Below are positions 1 through 12,090 of a stretch of DNA of 64,000 nt, one piece after another. A program made the translations under genes and the position numbers. Position 1 is the stretch's first letter. Each line of letters begins with the position of its first letter. The notes under the pieces are model-generated. The model saw only the letters and a program-made list of their open reading frames with translations. It ran no database searches and was not told the origin of the DNA. Origin of the DNA: Cudoniella acicularis (Eukaryota; Ascomycota; Leotiomycetes; Helotiales; Helotiaceae); assembly GCA_013054445.1 (NCBI GenBank), contig JAAMPI010000055.1, positions 1 to 64,000 of the forward strand. The letters are read 5' to 3'.

Positions 1-1793
1 TGGTGGGGATTGGTGTGCAGTGTAGTGTGAGTGTTGGCTTCGGGTGCTGGGGGTTGATTGTGGGTAGTGTCTGTCTTTGGATATAGGTGGTGGGGGTGGA
101 GGAGGTAAGCGTTGCATAGTTTTGCGCTTATGGCAGGCGAAGAACCAAATTGTGAGTGCCAGACCAATTATGAGGAGGACACCTCCAACTGCTATTCCTG
201 CAATCGCGCCGGCTGGGAGGACAGGAGAAGAGGAAGGATTGGCAACTCGAGTGGTCGTTGCCGAGCTGGTTGCACCAGGAATTGCACGAGTAGGTGTTCG
301 AGACGCGACGGTAGCCTGTTCTGTGAAGTAGACATTAAGATCACTATTGTCGAAACCCGTCGTCGGTTGTTTTACGGTGGCTCCGCCAGTCGGCCTGTAT
401 ACATTAGAATTGTTCTTGAAATGGGGACAAGTTAACTTACGAGCCACCTATAACATTGTAAACATCGGGTGGAACACCATAGGTTGTGATATTCGTCTGG
501 TAGGTGTTCCATACTTTGCCACTGACTTTACTAATATCGGAATTGTGGACACCCCATTGTGTTGGTACGTCGCAATTGACATTGTCCAATGGGTAAGTCC
601 CTCCAATAACAAGCATTTGTCCACTATTGACGATATTGCAGGAGAGCGAGTGTTTGGGTCTGGCGCTGCTAGGTGTTGACTGATAATAAGGAATCCATGT
701 AAACGAAGGGAGCGAGAGAATCCACAAGTCGTCATATCCTGTGGCGTTTGCTCCAAATCCCAAGCCGCCATAAAGATAGCTATCCCAAGTTAGCCACAGG
801 CATGGGACAATTGAATGTCGATACATACATATTATATGAGGACCGATCGGCAGACCATGCAACGTCGGCACAAAATCTCCTTCTATCGCCTGGAATGGCT
901 GCCCCATACGCTGTTTGCTTGTACCAGAGATTGCTTGTGATGTCATAGATATCTATTTTGCTCATTGGTCGCGAGCTTGTCCCATTGGTATTAACCTCGA
1001 CACCTCCGAAATGTACCAACATGCCACCGGTACTCGCTGGAATATAAACCATGACTCCCTCAGCCGTGCCAGGACCCGTAGGACCATCCGGTCCAGAACT
1101 ATTCGTCCATGCATTCAGACCCATGTCGTACTTTACCAGACTACTGGTGGCATATGGAGCCCCACTCCAATTCGGTTCCGTGGCATTGTTAACGTAACCA
1201 CCGAGCACGTAGGCCTGTCCGAGGGGCGATATTCCAACTCCAGCACCCCAGGATACGCTCTGGATCGTCTTATCCATACCCACAGAATCCCAATTGTCGT
1301 TTAAAATATCGTATGCGAGGAGATTTGGTGTATTTGGCGGGATATTGAAATATTCTCCACCGTAAAGATAAAACTTCTTGTTCACGTCATCTGGCCATAA
1401 TTGACCTCCCGAAACACTTGGTATTGAGCTGTTTTTTGACAGGTTGGCGTAAAGTTCAGGCATGCCGATGCCAGGTGGACTACTTGTTAGGTCATGGAAT
1501 CCTAAGAAGGTATCTATAGAGTTATAATTATTAGTAGTTGAATACACATATGAGGCCCTGTTTCATGGGAGCTGCTTTCAGAAAGTCCAAACCCATAATC
1601 ACAACTTACTTGAAAAGTTTGTCATAGGATTCGTCTGTGATTGCCAATCTATAACGCCCCCATCAACATATAGCTTCTCATCAACTACCGCCGTCTGATG
1701 CGAGAAACGTCGACAGAAGTCGTGTATTGGCTCTCGTGATTGAGCTGACACTTCCGCCACCATTAACAGTAAACCCAGCACGGTGAGGCCCAT
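1..1793 (-). CDS. Kelch-repeat membrane protein, 3' end outside window
   Basis: Exons by splice phase: 1606-1793, 829-1557, 441-779, and 1-394 running off the left edge. The protein opens with a signal peptide (MGLTVLGLLLMVAEVSA) and continues into kelch blades with repeated YxYGG/xxFGG and aromatic motifs (FYLYGGEY, AYVLGGYV, IYLYGG, MLVIGGTY), so a galactose-oxidase-type beta-propeller. After the propeller come a Ser/Thr-rich stalk, one transmembrane helix (about 155-220 on the plus strand, starting AGAIAGIAVGG) and a cytosolic tail with a seven-proline run. Many NxS/T sites suit a secreted, glycosylated ectodomain. This is the common fungal kelch surface-protein architecture; function and ligand are unknown. 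The second donor (GTATGT) and last donor (GTAAGT) are strong. The first intron uses a weak GTTGTG donor, the only phase-compatible one I found. Confidence 0.85.
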
Positions 1794-4700
1794 CTTGAAC
1801 AGATCTATCCTTCGCCCTCAATTTGCCCAGATCCAAAGCTCCCTTCAATAAGTTCTTGCCGGTCGACAGTCGTATAACAAGCCGTCACCGTGCAGTTGAG
1901 ATGAACACCAGCATGGACCGTGTTTGTTGATTCCCAATGGCCGGATATAAAAAGCAACTTGTTGCAAGACGTCAACGAACGTGATCTATTTCCAGTTATT
2001 TTCGAGTCGAAGCCATCAGACACCGTATGGACAGAAATTTGCAGAAGACTCAGAAACAAGGATGGATGAAGGATGACCTGACTACATATACAGTGACAGT
2101 AGAGCAGACTTACACAATTTCCACAGTGGTGGGCAGATGGCAGCTGCAGGGTGGCCGTGGCTCCCACGGCACATGGTGTCAGAGTCTTGGCCAAGTTAGT
2201 TCTTGGGTTAGTGTTCACGTTGGTGTACAACTGTAGAAAATTGTGAAGGCGCAGCGGCAGGATGCCGGCAGGGGCAGCTCATCCTCCTCCGCCAAAAGGT
2301 CTTGGGTACGACTACACAAGACTGAAACTCCATCTCCAGTCTTCGAAGGTGCCTCGCGGGTGTAGCCACCATCCAGCACCTCTAGCCTTGTCGTCGTCCG
2401 AAGTGTATGCAGGGAAGAGCTCATTTCCAGGTTGCAGATGTTCGTCCATCAAGAGCCTCTTGCACAGACCGACGATCCAATCCAAACGGGCGAATTTTGG
2501 AAGTGTGGGTGAAATCGCCCCCATCCTCCTGTCAGGAACCAAACCGGTCGCTGAGGCACTGTTTCACCACCTGGTGGGAGGATCACGATCGATGCACATC
2601 GCGTGGGAGTTGGGGATTGGAGACTGGCGAGAAGGATGAGGATGTCCGATGCGTGCCGAATAGGGCAGTCAGATTTGAAAAAGCCCAGCGCTGGAGCGAA
2701 ATTGGGAAATGAATGAACCGCTTGCGCCCGCCAGCCTCGCGTTAAGCCTACCTTTCATCCTGTACGAGAAGCATTGGATTTGCGCTGCGCGATGTCTCTC
2801 ATGTCTGTCGACGTGGGCAATCGACATGCTCAAATCCGTATACGCACATGTCCAACACGGGACCGCACAGCTTTTCCGGAGTGGAAGACCTAAGAGACGG
2901 TTCGGCCTTTGAGCAGAACGGTTGAACGTTGTTTGTGGTGCGGCGTTTACTGAGGATGAGGTTGGATCGGGAGTCGGCGAGGTCGGCAACATCAAATTTT
3001 ACGGTTGCATTCCCCTAAAAATAGCTGAGATCTCATCCTTAGCGGGCTGACCAGGTACGATATGCCCTATCAGAGCCATACGGAGCCCCTGTCTTACCCC
3101 TGAAGAGCCACGACGTTCTTCATCTCGGTGGGCCTGAACCCTGGCAGAGTTCTGAGCACACTGAGCACACTAAGCACAGCCGAAAATCCGGGGAGGTGGG
3201 CTCAACACATGATTGCCTTGACTCCTGACTGAGGCTGATGCCAGTCGCCTTGTTCATGTCGTCCAACGTCAAGCATCGGCTCGACCTTCTGGACGGTTTT
3301 CACTTCACGTGTTTCCAGCATCGCCACGAGCAACCTGCCAAGAAAGCACGCTCGCGCGAGATGATAGATAAGTTCTCCCTCCCCCGACACTGTTTTGTCT
3401 TTGCCTGTGCTCGAAGCTCCCACTCACTCCAAATTGCTCGCTCCTGCATCCTGAGGACCCTCCTCATGAAGGTTGTTATAGCGAAGCCGTGCCACACTCG
3501 CAGCCTTCCGCAATTTCGAACTCTCAGACGTGGATTCACTCAATGGTTGCCCCGCTGACCAAGTTTGTCGAAATTCGCAGAATGTTTGCGTTTGTGGGTT
3601 TGAAAACCCACAAGAATCCTGAGGTGTGTGATCGCCTTTCACGGTTTGGAATCAACGGGAGCGCGAGGCGGGAAAGGGGTCGATGGGGGGTACACTCGGG
3701 ACTCGTGCACACAATGAAAAATGACCTCAGCCCTGAAACGAAGCCAATGCATCCTTTTCATTGGTCGATGTCATGCCTCAAGTATTCGCAATTCAGCTTA
3801 GACGGTCAGATTACAATCAGTGAGGAAAATCCGCTCAGATCTTGATAGGCGTGATAGCATGAGGCCAACCCCCGCTGCAATCTCCAAATCAACTACGACA
3901 TGGCTCCCAAAAGGTTATTTTCCGCGCTCAGGATTTCGATGCGACCCATGTGGAGCCGAGTCCAGCTGCTTGAAATAACCTGGATAATAACATGGATAAA
4001 AGTTACCGGGTGCTACAGGATTAGTGGCGACGGCCGCTGTTGGACCGTCGGGCGACACGCGCCGATGCAGGAGCTTACCATCTCCCAATAAAGGTCTATG
4101 AAGAACCCGAATTAAACTCTGATGCTTCAGGAATCACTCTAGTCAGGTAACTCAGGTTAGGCCAACGCGTGGCAACAACTCTGGCTAAATGTATGGAGAG
4201 GAGTTCGTTTTCAGAGCTCTTTTGAGTTTACGTTCCCGAAACACCTGCAGCCTGTCATCAGTACTTCAAGTCTAGAGTGAACGCCTCAAAGCGAGCGGAA
4301 GAAACCCTTGTGCATTTATGAATTGTGACCAATCAGTGTCGAGTCGATTTCTCCAACACCTTTGCCAAGCCACCCAGGGATTCGTTTAGACTTTGATCGA
4401 TGGTCCAGAACTCCGGTGAGGAGTCTCAAGTCCATGCAAAGATCCTCGTTACCTCGTGGGACCGTCAAGACTTGCAAGTCAGGACCAAAAGCCTGCTGGG
4501 AGCAGCGGCGATCCTGTTCTATCAAGCTCCGCAGGCTGCCGATCAAACATGTTCGGTTTTTGTCCCATTTTCTCTGCCTCAGCCCCACGGAGTTTCTTGG
4601 GGGTGCTGTCGATATACGATTGTTGTAATTGCCTCGTCTGCTGGGACAATGGAAAGAGCGGGCGGTTTCTTCGTCAGATGGGCGTCTCGGAATTGATCGA

Positions 4701-5744
4701 AACACCGCAAGCCGCAGAACCCAACAGAATCTGAGTAATCTCACGTGTGCTCCCGTATACCAGCGCGAATCGCACTTCCCTTTCCACTGCCATGTTCCGA
4801 CAATAATGAGTCGCGAAATGAAAAATTTCATGGCTAACCATGGCTCGGGCGAGTGTTTTAGTCGTCGAATGATATGCGTCGCCTTTTCCCCCAAGTGGTT
4901 GTCGCAGTGGGTGTTTGTAGCCGTGAATAAACAATCGAAGATAGCCGTATGACGATAAGGTCTGGAATGCCACCCAAGATGCAGTTGAAAGAGGTGTGTG
5001 ATCTTGGTTGCCTTGGGTTTAGATATCTATGTCCTGTTGAAAATGCTTTTAGTATTCCAAGGACAATGCGCTCTACCTATAAACTGTACAAGCAAGTGCT
5101 GAGTCAAAGACCGGAAGCCTGGAAGTTATAAGAAAGATCGGAAGAAACGCTTTGTCGTTGGCTGGAGACGTTCAATGGAGGAGTAAATGTTCCTCTAGTG
5201 ACGAAAACACTCTTCATCCGTATTTCCCGATTCGACAAGTTCTCCTATTTTCGAAAGTGTGCAGACTCGCATACTGAAAGCCTAGTTCCGCAAGCTTGAT
5301 ACTTCAAGTGAGGGGGGGCCGAGCTGGGTAGTGGGGTGACGCGCGAGCAATGTCACAATGCAACAAAGGCATTGCAAATGGCGATCAGGGCAATGCGTTG
5401 CAGAAGAGGGTGGAGTTTGACATATATAGTAGAGTAGAGTACTAAGAAGAGAATGGGATGCGGATGCGTGCAATGACATGGTCGAGATGGTGAAGAAAAG
5501 AGAAGAGAAGACGCGACGCGAACAGACAAATTGACAGTCACATGATAGCGGTAATTGTTCAGCCGGTGCTGTCCCGGCAAACGAAGGGGTCCGAGAGGTC
5601 TGAGGGTCTGCGGGGTTTGCCTTTCTTAAAAATTTGAGCGACGTCTTGTTGAACCTCTATTGCTCTGAATCTACACATGCCTTGTTTACGAATATACTGG
5701 TACTGGAGTATTTGTGGCGAAAATCCAGCACTCTGTCACTTTAT
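1794..5744. other. Long intergenic stretch without a convincing gene
   Basis: About 3.9 kb between the kelch gene start and the end of the dehydrogenase gene. Open frames here are short, overlap on several frames and carry no motif I recognise. The longest is a 192-codon minus frame at 4316-4894 with three competing plus frames across the same bases. Base composition is moderate, not AT-rich, and I see no RIP-type stops or terminal repeats. A small imperfect repeat of GAGCACACT-like units lies near 3155-3178. It may hold an RNA gene or a small secreted protein I cannot detect. Confidence 0.5.
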
Positions 5745-6974
5745 TCACAACTTGGATGTCGACCCTTGTGCCAGATTGACCTGCTCCGGAACTTGAGTGA
5801 TGAGCTCCCCTAATGTCAATGCCTTTTCCAGATTCTCCAGCACCAAAAGCTCCATGTTTCGCTGCGGGTTTTGTTATTTCCTGGCTCTCCCATTTGGTAA
5901 GGAAGTCATACCTGAGTTTCTACCGTCGAAGTCCCAACATGTGGAAGCAGTACGACATTTGAGTTCTTCAAAAGCCCCGGATGAACCGTTGGCTCTTCTT
6001 CATACACATCAAGCCCGGCACTGAAGACCTTGCCAGACTCGAGCGCATCAACCAGTGCCGACTCGTCAATCAGCTTTCCTCTTGCGGTGTTGATGATGAT
6101 GACCCCATCCTTCATCAAGCCAAATTCTTTCCGTCCGATAATTCCAACAGTTGCCTTGGTTAAGCTGCAATTCAAACTTAAGACGTCGCTCGTCTTCATC
6201 AGCTCCTTAAAGTCTACATATTTGGCGCCTTGCTCGAGCTCGGGAGACAATGTGGTGCGATTATAGTATTGGATCTTCATCCCGAATGCTCGACCTCTTG
6301 CAGCAACATCCCGACCAATTCCGCCCATTCCGAGAATACCTAGGATCTTGTTCTGAGGATCGTGGCCAAGTTGAGGAGATGGACCTCGCCATTTGAAATC
6401 TCGGATTGCTGTGTATGGGATATGAATCCGGCGGAGTGCTCCCAGCATGAGAAATATGGCGATGTCGGCTGTCGCTGAATTGACTGCTACTGGTGTATGG
6501 GATACTTGAATACCTATTAGAAATCGTCAGAACCCTTTTCCTGAAAAGTGACTAATGCTAGATAGAATCAACCTCTTGATGAGCATGCCTCCACATCTAT
6601 ATTGTCATACCCGGCGCCGTTGTGGCATATAAACTTCAAAGACTGTGGAAGTTTTGGCACCAATTCTACATCGAATGGACCTGTGAGCTGGAAGACAGTT
6701 AGCTCCTCGAGGAAAGACTCAATCGCTCCAGGGAGAACTCACAGGTGTGGATGCATTGCTTCTGTACAGCGCCACAACATTCGAGTAATCCCCTTTCTCA
6801 ATAGCTCCCAAGAAGTCGGCGCGGGAGGTACCTTCATAAGTCTGTTCATCAGTGACATAATTTTCCAGGTGGAAGACGGATACCAACTTTCAATTCCGCA
6901 AACTTCTCAAACTCTTTCCATTCCTTTTGCACATGATCAATTCCACCAATCAGAAGAATCGCAGGCTTCTGCAT
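5745..6974 (-). CDS. D-isomer-specific 2-hydroxyacid dehydrogenase
   Basis: Five exons (6888-6974, 6743-6841, 6573-6687, 5912-6513, 5745-5861) join in phase to 339 residues, normal for the family. The start is the first in-frame ATG before a conserved-looking MQKPAILLIGG. The substrate-side motif NGAGYDNID precedes the Rossmann fingerprint GMGGIGRDVAARGRAFGM (GxGxxG). The catalytic set is present: Arg in NTARGKLIDE, Glu in VYEEEPTVHP, His in LLPHVGTST. Such enzymes reduce 2-keto acids with NAD(P)H in the cytosol (glyoxylate, hydroxypyruvate, phenylglyoxylate). The fold is clear; the substrate is not, and D-mandelate dehydrogenase-like or glyoxylate/hydroxypyruvate reductase are the best candidates. 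No neighbour suggests a pathway. Confidence 0.93.
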
Positions 6975-8104
6975 ACTGATCACAGGACTACCTAAATGGA
7001 GTTGTATCAATGAGAGATGAACTTTATCAAACAAAATAAAAGACGAGAATCGGATAAGTGTCAACTTGTAGACGAAATCCCGGAAATAAATTGAAGAGAA
7101 GACGTACCTCACAGAGAGGAACGCAACCCCACGATGATACCTTCGCGGGGTCCCTCTCAACTCCGGAGATCGGCTTTTCATGCGACTCTGTACAACTGCA
7201 CGCAATTGGCAGCTTCTTAGCCGGTAAATTGCGGAATTCCACGTTCTCATGACCCTTCGTAACGTTTGTATGGTCGAATCCGGTCACGGGCCGGTTTGAG
7301 ATGGATCGATGCATGTTTTTGTCGGGTTTTGACGGGGTGGATAATGATGCCCCACGCATTTCAACGTCACATCTCCATCGTGGACTGGAATCTTGGAGAC
7401 CTTCAAATACCAAGGCTGAGAACTCACATGGTAGGTAACTTTCAAAGAATTTTACTTTTGAAAAGATCTGAAGTCCTTTGATGATAGATTTAATTCGATG
7501 TTTTTTGTCCCTGCAAGTGCAGCTTCTTCGAGAATGAAGTGGATGATTGATGAAGGACATTTGATCAAGTCCCAGTATTTTGAATTTCCGGCTGTGAACA
7601 TTTCTTTTTCCCAAATGAACTCTATTTTCTATGTGCAGTTGCTGTTTCTATACTTAAAGGCGTTGACGGGAGTCTTGGATTGATTGCATGTGCATCGTGT
7701 CTTCCACGCCTGAAGTGTTCAAGCATTATTCCGGAATCAAGGATGACAAAGCACTCCTTTTTATATATTGACCTGCTCATCTCCTTTAGTTGTTATTATA
7801 TCGAGCACTTAGTATTTTGGAAAGGGCAAAGCCGTGCGCAAATCTGGAAGTGTCCAAGTTGCAAAAGTCACGCGTAAGTCACGCTCGTCGTCGTTCCTTC
7901 CCAAAATAGCAACCACGACCTCAATAGCAACAACCCCGCGCCAAAAATTTTACCATTTCTTCTTCTCAGCATCTTCATCCTCACTTCTCCATATCCATCT
8001 CCGTCATCTCAACGCAAATGCGTGGAATTCTATCCAAATCATCACGCATCACTGCTCCAATCCCGTCAGTCCTCGAGCCTGCGCTGCGAACCCGCAAACC
8101 CAAG
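6975..8104. other. Intergenic, shared 5' side of two genes
   Basis: Lies between the dehydrogenase start (minus) and the decayed GNAT/ankyrin gene (plus), so it probably carries both promoters. Overlapping short frames at 7027-7614 and 7266-7683 have no recognisable motif. The stretch 7900-8000 is pyrimidine-rich, as in fungal core promoters. I see nothing else. Confidence 0.4.
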
Positions 8105-10622
8105 ATGGCCGATCAACCCCAACCCGCCAAACGCAAGGCAGACAACGCGTCGCCAACTCGAACCCCGCACATGGGAATCGAAGCCACCAGCAATGACCGC
8201 AAGATGATGACGAAGCGATTTAGTTAGATATTAACGCGTAAAGGGTTCGCTACGAGGACGAAAGCAGCGATTCGGACTAGTGTGGATATTAGTGATTTAA
8301 AACGATGGATCGAAGCTCGGAGACGTGGGTTGGATTCTTTTATGCGCGGTATCGGCAGACCAACTATACGATGGTCGAAGAGGCGGGGGCATTCGCGGCA
8401 GAGACCTTACAGCGGATGGTGGACATGATGGAGAGTGGGCTTGTGTATATAGAGTGGTAGTGTTGGGTGGCATCTGGTCGAGACGGTTGAAAATAGAGAT
8501 TTAGGGGGGGGTAACCATCGGAAGCCACGGTGAGCGTAGAGACCTGGCCGAGGGTGGGCGGGGGGCGAGAACCCGACTGGGGCAGAAGCAGAAGCAGGAA
8601 GTTAGGGCAAGACGTTGGAGAAGATGGTAAGTTGCAAAGAAAGCTTCGCTTTGAAGTTGCAAATCTGACAGTCTTTACAGTAACGGTGACTGCTACTTCC
8701 ATCCATCAAACTCACCCTGAAGACAGTGGAACTACGGCGGAACCGGTTATTGGTGCAACCTTACCGGGCACTGAAGTTGATGGAGCTACCTCCTACGAAG
8801 AAAGTGAGGATGAGGAAGAAGCAGATGACGAAGAAGATGGCGAGAATGACGATATGCCGATGCTTGAAAGTGACAACGAAGACCCCGCATATCCGGAGCA
8901 CGAAGAGGATGATGATATGGACCCACCCAAGCTCGAAGTCGAAGAGTCCGAACTTGTCATTGGTGGACAGAATGTCTTACTGCAGGTATTCCGCCAGGAG
9001 GAGGTGAAAGAATTTGAGGGATAGATGCAGACTCTCCACGCTCCCTGCAAGTTCGAAGGCAAACAAATCGGTTACTTGCATGGCCGTTATGTTAACCGTG
9101 GGCCAATTCGTCGCGACTTCTGGTTGGAAATGGAAATTGTATGCCAGGAACTTGCGAGCCTTGCGTTCGACATATTCGATCGTTATGGACGTCTAAATCG
9201 GGAACTCATTCACCACCCTGTGCCAGAGGGATCAGGTGTTTGGGGCAAGGAATAAGATTATGGCGCGTTGTTGATCTTGGAGGATTGCCTAGTCGATATC
9301 GATTGGCGTCGCAAGGGTTTAGGAAAGCTCGTGGTTGAAGCCCTTCTAGAGGAAGCACAGACGAACGATCGAAAAACCTCCTTCACGCTATCCGCTCTTG
9401 GCTGGTTACGAGTAGACATCGAAAGCCAAACCAAGGATAAGTTCGCGAAAGAGAAGGCAACCATCTTATGTCGAGCCCACGATGTCGCCACAATTTTCCA
9501 CCCGACTCTAGGTTTCCGTCGAATTGGCATGTCTGATTGGTTTGGCTTGGCCTCAAATAATGAACACCCTTCCCACAAAATAACTTCAACTGACGACTAT
9601 GAGCCGAAAAGCCCAGATCGCGAGGATGAAGATAGTTCCATCGAGGAGGATGCTAGCTCGATGTCCTTCTTCGAGAGGGAGGCGACAGGAAACGAGAAAG
9701 ATGAAGCGCATGCAAGAGACGCTCCCCTTACACCACGCCGTAACCACAATGTCAGATACCAAATGCGTTGAATTCTTTACGACCGCTTCCATCAATATGG
9801 AGGTTCCGGAATGGGCAAAATTGGACCGTACTTCCAATAACGTTCTCCACATTGCAGCCTGTCAAATGAAGCCCCAAACAGTGAAATGGCTCCTTGAAAA
9901 CACTACCGTCGACACGACTGTCCGAAATATTCGTGGATACACGCCACTAGAAGTATTCTACAACCAGCTCGAAGACACGAAAACCAGAAAGGAACACGGA
10001 ATGAGGATAATTTCTGTGTCCGACAAATCCCGTGGGTTATTCTGATGAAGCCGTGAAAACATTGGCAGCTCTACAGAGAATTGAAGATCTAACACCAGTC
10101 AAGTCTGTCCAACTTAAACATGGCTGCTCATGCGAAGAGTGCATTGAAGGAATCATGTCCCTGCGGTTAAAGTTCGCTCTACTGCGTCAAGCTGAAATAA
10201 ACCATGATATGATTGGGATGGAGGCAGATGACGCAGAATGTTAGTTCATGTGCAACGAACATTTACTGCCGCATGTCCAGCCCGATATTCAGCTAAATTT
10301 TCAAACCAGTAAATCCTTCCGTCAAGGCTTTAGCAACTTGTCTGAAGGCAAACCAAGTTCCATCAGTTGACAACATCCTCAACGCTTGGAGTGGTGGTGA
10401 ATGGCCTCCGGTCACCAGGAACTTTCTCCAACGAGGAACTGTCGAAAGCTCTTTACAAGTCACCTTTGATGCCACAGCTGACTAGGATGAAGTATTTGGA
10501 GATGGTTTCGATTCCGACTTGTTCGAAGAGGACATTAAAAAATTACCAGAGTGCAGGGACGACCGCGAATTCGGAATTGTAGCAACGGCTTGCGGTGTGA
10601 ATAGCCCGACCGAGACGGACTA
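8105..10622 (+). pseudogene. Decayed GNAT acetyltransferase / ankyrin gene
   Basis: Pieces of one protein lie collinearly but no frame is open. From about 8105 the N-terminus reads MADQPQPAKRKADN. After a possible intron (8626-8680, GTAAGT...CAG) comes a very acidic Glu/Asp stretch (8780-8930). A GNAT core follows, with the acetyl-CoA loop motif RRKGLGK near 9307-9330. A segment LHIAACQMKPQTVKWLLENT (9845-9905) looks like an ankyrin repeat, and a C-terminal acidic region ends near 10620. In-frame stops occur at 9022 (TAG), 9253 (TAA), 10242 (TAG, after DDAEC) and near 10478. Reading-frame changes fall near 9720, 10020 and 10345. The density of breaks makes sequencing error unlikely. Ancestral function was presumably an acetyltransferase fused to ankyrins; its target is unknown. 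Confidence 0.8.
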
Positions 10623-11366
10623 GGCGCCAATGACACTTCCTACACTCCTCGGTCTTTTTTGAACCTCTAGCGGTGGAGTTTTAAGGATGGAAACATAATT
10701 TGCTTGAATTTGCAATCTGTTGATGCTGACATGACTCGGTTGTCGTAACTTCGAGCGCTTGCCCCCATTACGATCTTTAGCTCTCGAAGAGAATGGAATC
10801 TGGGGTTTAGCTCTGGTATGTTAGCTTCTATTACACTTCTACTGAAGTCTATGGGTGTCGAATAATTTAGCCAAAATACAACCGTTTATCAAAGCCAGCA
10901 TCCCAGCGGATGTGTGCATCCAATTTCCTGTCACATTGATGGTTTTTGATTTCTATCACGTATCAAATTGTTCGAAAGTTATTCTTAAAAAAAAAAGGTG
11001 TTTGTATCGCTACTCTATTTGATGAATGCTGGGGGAAAGGATTTTGTGGAAGTCACATCAATGCTTTTTATACTCGTCAAAAACCTCACCACTTGCGTTC
11101 GTTTATGTTGTGGGTTTTTGAATGACGGTCGTGAGCGTGGTTCGTTTCTCACCGGTATCGATATTGTGATTGATGAAGGAGAGGGGGGAAAGAGCTGGCG
11201 GAAATCAAATCAATACGTTTTGTGTTCGCCAAAAACGATCACTTACGTACTTTTTTGTTCGTGTTGTGTTTGGCGGCCATGAATGTGATTTGTTTCTCAC
11301 CGATAGTGATGTTCATGGAAATATTTATCGTCTACCACCCTAGTAGAACTCATGTGGAGGTCCTTG
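10623..11366. other. Intergenic with an imperfect tandem duplication
   Basis: No gene recognised. Two roughly 120-bp copies lie head to tail, about 11048-11170 and 11198-11320. Each runs from a GGAAxTCAxATCAAT box through TCGxCAAAAAC and TTCGTxTxTGTTGTG to a shared GTTTCTCACCG box. They are diverged, perhaps 70 percent identical by eye. They may be an old promoter or UTR duplication downstream of the glycine-rich gene. Confidence 0.5.
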
Positions 11367-12090
11367 TCATCCTGGACCTCCTGGACCTCCTTGGCATCGC
11401 GGGTCGTGCATGTCATCGCCGTTGTCATCGCCGAAGCCATCGTCTTCATCGCCGGACCCTTCAATAAAGTCATTATTTTCGTCCCGTATTGGCATCCAAA
11501 TGTGTCGCCCGTCTCCTCGCAGGTGTACATGGCCGCGAACCCACATTGTTTGCCCGGGGCCAGTACCTCGCTCTCGTTCGACCGTAAGCTCCTTGCCAAC
11601 TTCGTGCTCTTCAGGACGCCAAATGCGTTCACGATTTGAGAAGTGGAAGATCGTGCCACCTCTGGTTCGCTGGTCGACTTGCCAAGCCACCGTTCCTGGT
11701 TGGGGCTCTCTCAGGATTGGAAGAGGGCGAGTAGAACCATTTTGCGGATCATCTTCAATTCGGACTCCGTAATATCTGCCTCTCCGACCGCCGCGAGGTT
11801 GGCCTTGGGGGGCTGGTTGTCGACCACCGTAGTTGGCTGGTCCTTGCCATCCTAAGTTCATATCATCGTCAAAATCAAACCACTGTGGACCAGCGCCACG
11901 AAATTGGCCTGGGCTTGGTGATCGACCATAACTACTTCCTCTAGCAGGTGGGTATTGTGGCATACTGCCTCTACCACCACCTTGCGGGCCTGGACCACCA
12001 CCTCGATATGGGGCTAGTCCGTAGTTTCCACTTGACGGTTGGTAGCTCTCATCTAGAGTTTTGGGGTGACTTATTTTTTCTTGTGCGACA
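11367..12090 (-). CDS. Glycine/proline-rich hypothetical protein, 5' end unresolved
   Basis: An open minus frame ends at 11367 (stop after CQGGPGGPG). It stays open upstream of the ATG at 11963 through DESYQPSSGNYG and a Gly/Pro-rich stretch to about 12058, where a CTCTAG acceptor follows a GTATGT donor near 12155; an upstream coding exon with its start codon was not found. Composition is low-complexity Gly/Arg/Pro at the N side. The middle segment (WQVDQRTRGGTIFHFSNRE) looks folded, and the tail is acidic (GSGDEDDGFGDDNGDD). No family recognised. Composition and length argue for a real gene, but it could be a fragment. Confidence 0.5.

Noticed and set aside
2262..2712. Overlapping plus frames of about 100-125 codons
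   Set aside because: Arg/Ser/Pro-rich translation without structure and open on both strands; judged non-coding.
4316..4894. 192-codon minus-strand frame in the left intergenic region
   Set aside because: No motif, no start context, and three plus-strand frames of similar length overlap the same bases; consistent with chance openness.
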